DNA of 6,565 bases from Bacteroidales bacterium (GTDB lineage: Bacteria; Bacteroidota; Bacteroidia; Bacteroidales; UBA1556), in NCBI GenBank assembly GCA_029939445.1, contig JAOZSY010000148.1, positions 1 to 6,565 on the forward strand, written 5' to 3'. This document shows, one piece after another, positions 4,970-6,565 of this stretch (position 1 is the first letter of the stretch; every line of letters starts with the position of its first letter). The notes beneath the pieces are model-generated. The model saw only the letters and a program-made list of their open reading frames with translations, ran no database searches and had not been told where the DNA came from. The position numbers were made by a program, and so were the translations under genes.

Positions 4970-6565
4970 ATGATGATTCCTAAACAAACGGTACAGGAAG
5001 TACTTGATATTTCAAAAGTAGAAGAGGTTGTTGGAGAATTTGTTTCTTTAACTAAGCGAGGTGTCAACCGAATAGGTTTATGCCCCTTTCACAATGAGAA
5101 AACACCTTCTTTTACTGTTTCTCCTGCTAAGAATATCTATAAATGTTTTGGATGTGGAGAATCAGGCTCATCAGTAGATTTTCTGATGAAGCATGAGCAT
5201 CTTAATTTTCCTCAGGCCGTAAAATGGCTTGCCAATAAGTATAATATACATATTGAAGAAGAGGAGCAAACTCCAGAGCAAATTGCTGCCGAAAATGAAC
5301 GTGAAGGGCTATTTGCTGTCAGTAAATTTGCTGCCGAGTTCTTTTCCAAAACACTAATCGAAACAGAAAAAGGTAGGGCCATAGGCTTAAGCTACTTTAA
5401 TGAGCGTGGATATAGCCAAGATATAATTGACAAATTCCATTTGGGATATTCTCCCGAAGCATGGGATGCGCTTGCTGTTGCGGCACAAGCGGCAGGCTAT
5501 ACTGAGGACTCATTGGTAAAAGCTGGTCTTATTATCAAGAAAGACCAAGGAGGAGTTTATGATCGTTTCCGAAATAGAGTAATATTTCCTATTCATAATA
5601 TTAGCGGTAGAGTACTTGGTTTTGGCGGTAGAATTCTTATTGCCGACAAAAAGAAACCAAAATACGTAAATTCTCCCGAATCACTAATCTATGATAAAAG
5701 TAATGTTCTTTTTGGCCTTTATTTGGCTAAAAATCTAATTATAAAAAAGGATAATTGCTATTTAGTAGAAGGTTATACTGATGTTATATCACTTTATCAA
5801 TCGGGAATTGAGAATGTTGTTAGCTCTTCGGGAACATCGCTTACCGAAGGACAAATAAGATTAATAAAACGTTATACCCCTAATATAACCATACTTTATG
5901 ATGGCGATGCTGCAGGAATCAAAGCTTCGTTTAGAGGTATTGATATGATAGTAAAAGCTGGAATGAATGTTAGAGTTATTTTATTCCCCGATGGCCAAGA
6001 CCCCGATTCTTATGCAAAGAATCATAGTGCCGACGAGCTAACATCTTTTTTGGAGAGCAATGCTAAGAATTTCATTAATTTCAAATCCGAATTATTAAGC
6101 AAAGAAGCAGAAGGCGATCCTTTAAAGAAAGCCAATGTAGTACGACAAATTGTTGAAACCATTGCTTTGGTTCCTGAGCAGCTAAACAGGATTTTCTTTA
6201 TTCGCGAAACCTCTGAACTGCTGAATGTAAAGGAAGAAGTTCTTACAAATGAAGTTGCAAAAATACTCCGAAAAGAACATTCTAAAAAACAAGAGAAGTA
6301 TAATAGAGACAAGCAACAATCTGGCATTGGAACAAGCTCTTCGCCAGGAATGGGAGATGAGCCACCAGCAGATTTCTTTAACGAGGAAGCGGCAATTGGA
6401 GAAAGTCCAGAGCCACAAATTATAACTGTAGAGGAAAGAAATAGGCCCTATGAGCTCGAAATAATAAGAATGCTACTAAACTTTGGTGAAATAGTATTTA
6501 ACCCAGAGATTGCAAGAATAGAAGATGACCCTTCGGCTGCGCTCAGTGCAAAGGACCCTTCAGCT
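4970..6565 (+). CDS. dnaG: DNA primase DnaG, 3' end cut by the window
   Basis: DnaG synthesises RNA primers at the replication fork and works with the DnaB helicase. The first 532 codons are present. The N-terminal CHC2 zinc finger shows C38, H41, C59 and C62 (CPFH-x17-CFGC). The catalytic core follows: YDRFRNRVIFPI (197-208), GRVLGFGGR (213-221), KYVNSPES (231-238), then the TOPRIM domain with VEGYTDV (E267), LYDGDAAG (D311, D313) and DPD (344-346). A charged, Pro/Gly/Ser-rich linker (about 436-492) leads to the start of the helicase-binding domain (YELEIIRMLLNFGE, 494-507). At codon 520 the frame enters a repeat, DPSAALSAK then DPSA, and the window ends. ATG codons at 4970 and 4973 are both possible; the second gives MIPKQTV, which better resembles Bacteroidota DnaG starts. 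No Shine-Dalgarno sequence is present. The catalytic parts look intact. Confidence 0.97.
   Translation, partial: MMIPKQTVQEVLDISKVEEVVGEFVSLTKRGVNRIGLCPFHNEKTPSFTVSPAKNIYKCFGCGESGSSVDFLMKHEHLNFPQAVKWLANKYNIHIEEEEQTPEQIAAENEREGLFAVSKFAAEFFSKTLIETEKGRAIGLSYFNERGYSQDIIDKFHLGYSPEAWDALAVAAQAAGYTEDSLVKAGLIIKKDQGGVYDRFRNRVIFPIHNISGRVLGFGGRILIADKKKPKYVNSPESLIYDKSNVLFGLYLAKNLIIKKDNCYLVEGYTDVISLYQSGIENVVSSSGTSLTEGQIRLIKRYTPNITILYDGDAAGIKASFRGIDMIVKAGMNVRVILFPDGQDPDSYAKNHSADELTSFLESNAKNFINFKSELLSKEAEGDPLKKANVVRQIVETIALVPEQLNRIFFIRETSELLNVKEEVLTNEVAKILRKEHSKKQEKYNRDKQQSGIGTSSSPGMGDEPPADFFNEEAAIGESPEPQIITVEERNRPYELEIIRMLLNFGEIVFNPEIARIEDDPSAALSAKDPSA
6527..6565 (+). repeat. GC-rich 27-bp in-frame tandem repeat inside dnaG (partial)
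   Basis: Unit 1 (6527-6553) encodes DPSAALSAK. It is followed immediately by the first 12 bases of a second unit (6554-6565, DPSA) with one silent change (TCG to TCA). The unit is about 63% GC, against an AT-rich gene. Its core CCTTCGGCTGCGCTCAGTG resembles the CTTCGACTxCGCTCAG dispersed repeats known from many bacterial genomes. The copy number cannot be seen because the window ends here. Confidence 0.8.

Noticed and set aside
6022..6418. Minus-strand open frames within dnaG
   Set aside because: Both are Ser/Phe/Cys-rich reverse-strand shadows of the intact primase frame, with no independent support.

Overview
This AT-rich window looks like a chromosomal segment of a Bacteroidota bacterium. 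Three things point there. The protein sequences are Bacteroidota-like: HtpG, the DnaG start 'MIPKQTVQEVL', and a MIP18-type protein ending in 'MEKAGWIG'. The genes lack clear Shine-Dalgarno sequences. Several gene starts are preceded by the Bacteroidota sigma-factor promoter pattern TTTG-N19-21-TAnnTTTG. No rRNA, tRNA, CRISPR array, transposase or phage gene was seen.

Layout. Positions 1-260 are a cytosine-free, G/A/T tandem array of a 10-11 bp unit (consensus about GTAAAGGGTG), with no credible gene. Positions 260-741 are non-coding apart from a start-less gene remnant on the minus strand (596-751). A complete minus-strand gene (742-2019) encodes an AAA+ ATPase with a DUF4143-type C-terminus. 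It has its own near-consensus promoter, enclosed in an imperfect inverted repeat. Positions 2020-2447 are an intergenic region built largely from repeats: two copies of a 47-bp hairpin-bearing element and one copy of a 61-bp element whose partner lies at 349-409. The 61-bp copies are direct repeats that bracket the ATPase gene and the gene remnant.

From 2448 the window is housekeeping. It holds htpG (2448-4349, plus), a bidirectional terminator, a small MIP18/DUF59 iron-sulfur-type protein on the minus strand (4414-4710), a divergent promoter region, and the first 532 codons of dnaG primase (4970 onward), which is cut by the window end. Just before that cut, dnaG enters an in-frame, GC-rich 27-bp repeat (DPSAALSAK) that looks like a dispersed repeat invading the gene.

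The genes do not form one pathway: htpG is a protein chaperone, the MIP18 protein probably serves iron-sulfur assembly, and dnaG makes replication primers. The accessory part is the left third: the ATPase cassette, its flanking direct repeats, the gene fragment and the C-free array. I see no clear new multi-gene system. The most notable signals are the repeat-bounded ATPase cassette, the C-free 10-bp-period array and the repeat inside dnaG. The window starts and ends in repeats, so it may be a contig whose assembly broke at both ends; that is an inference.
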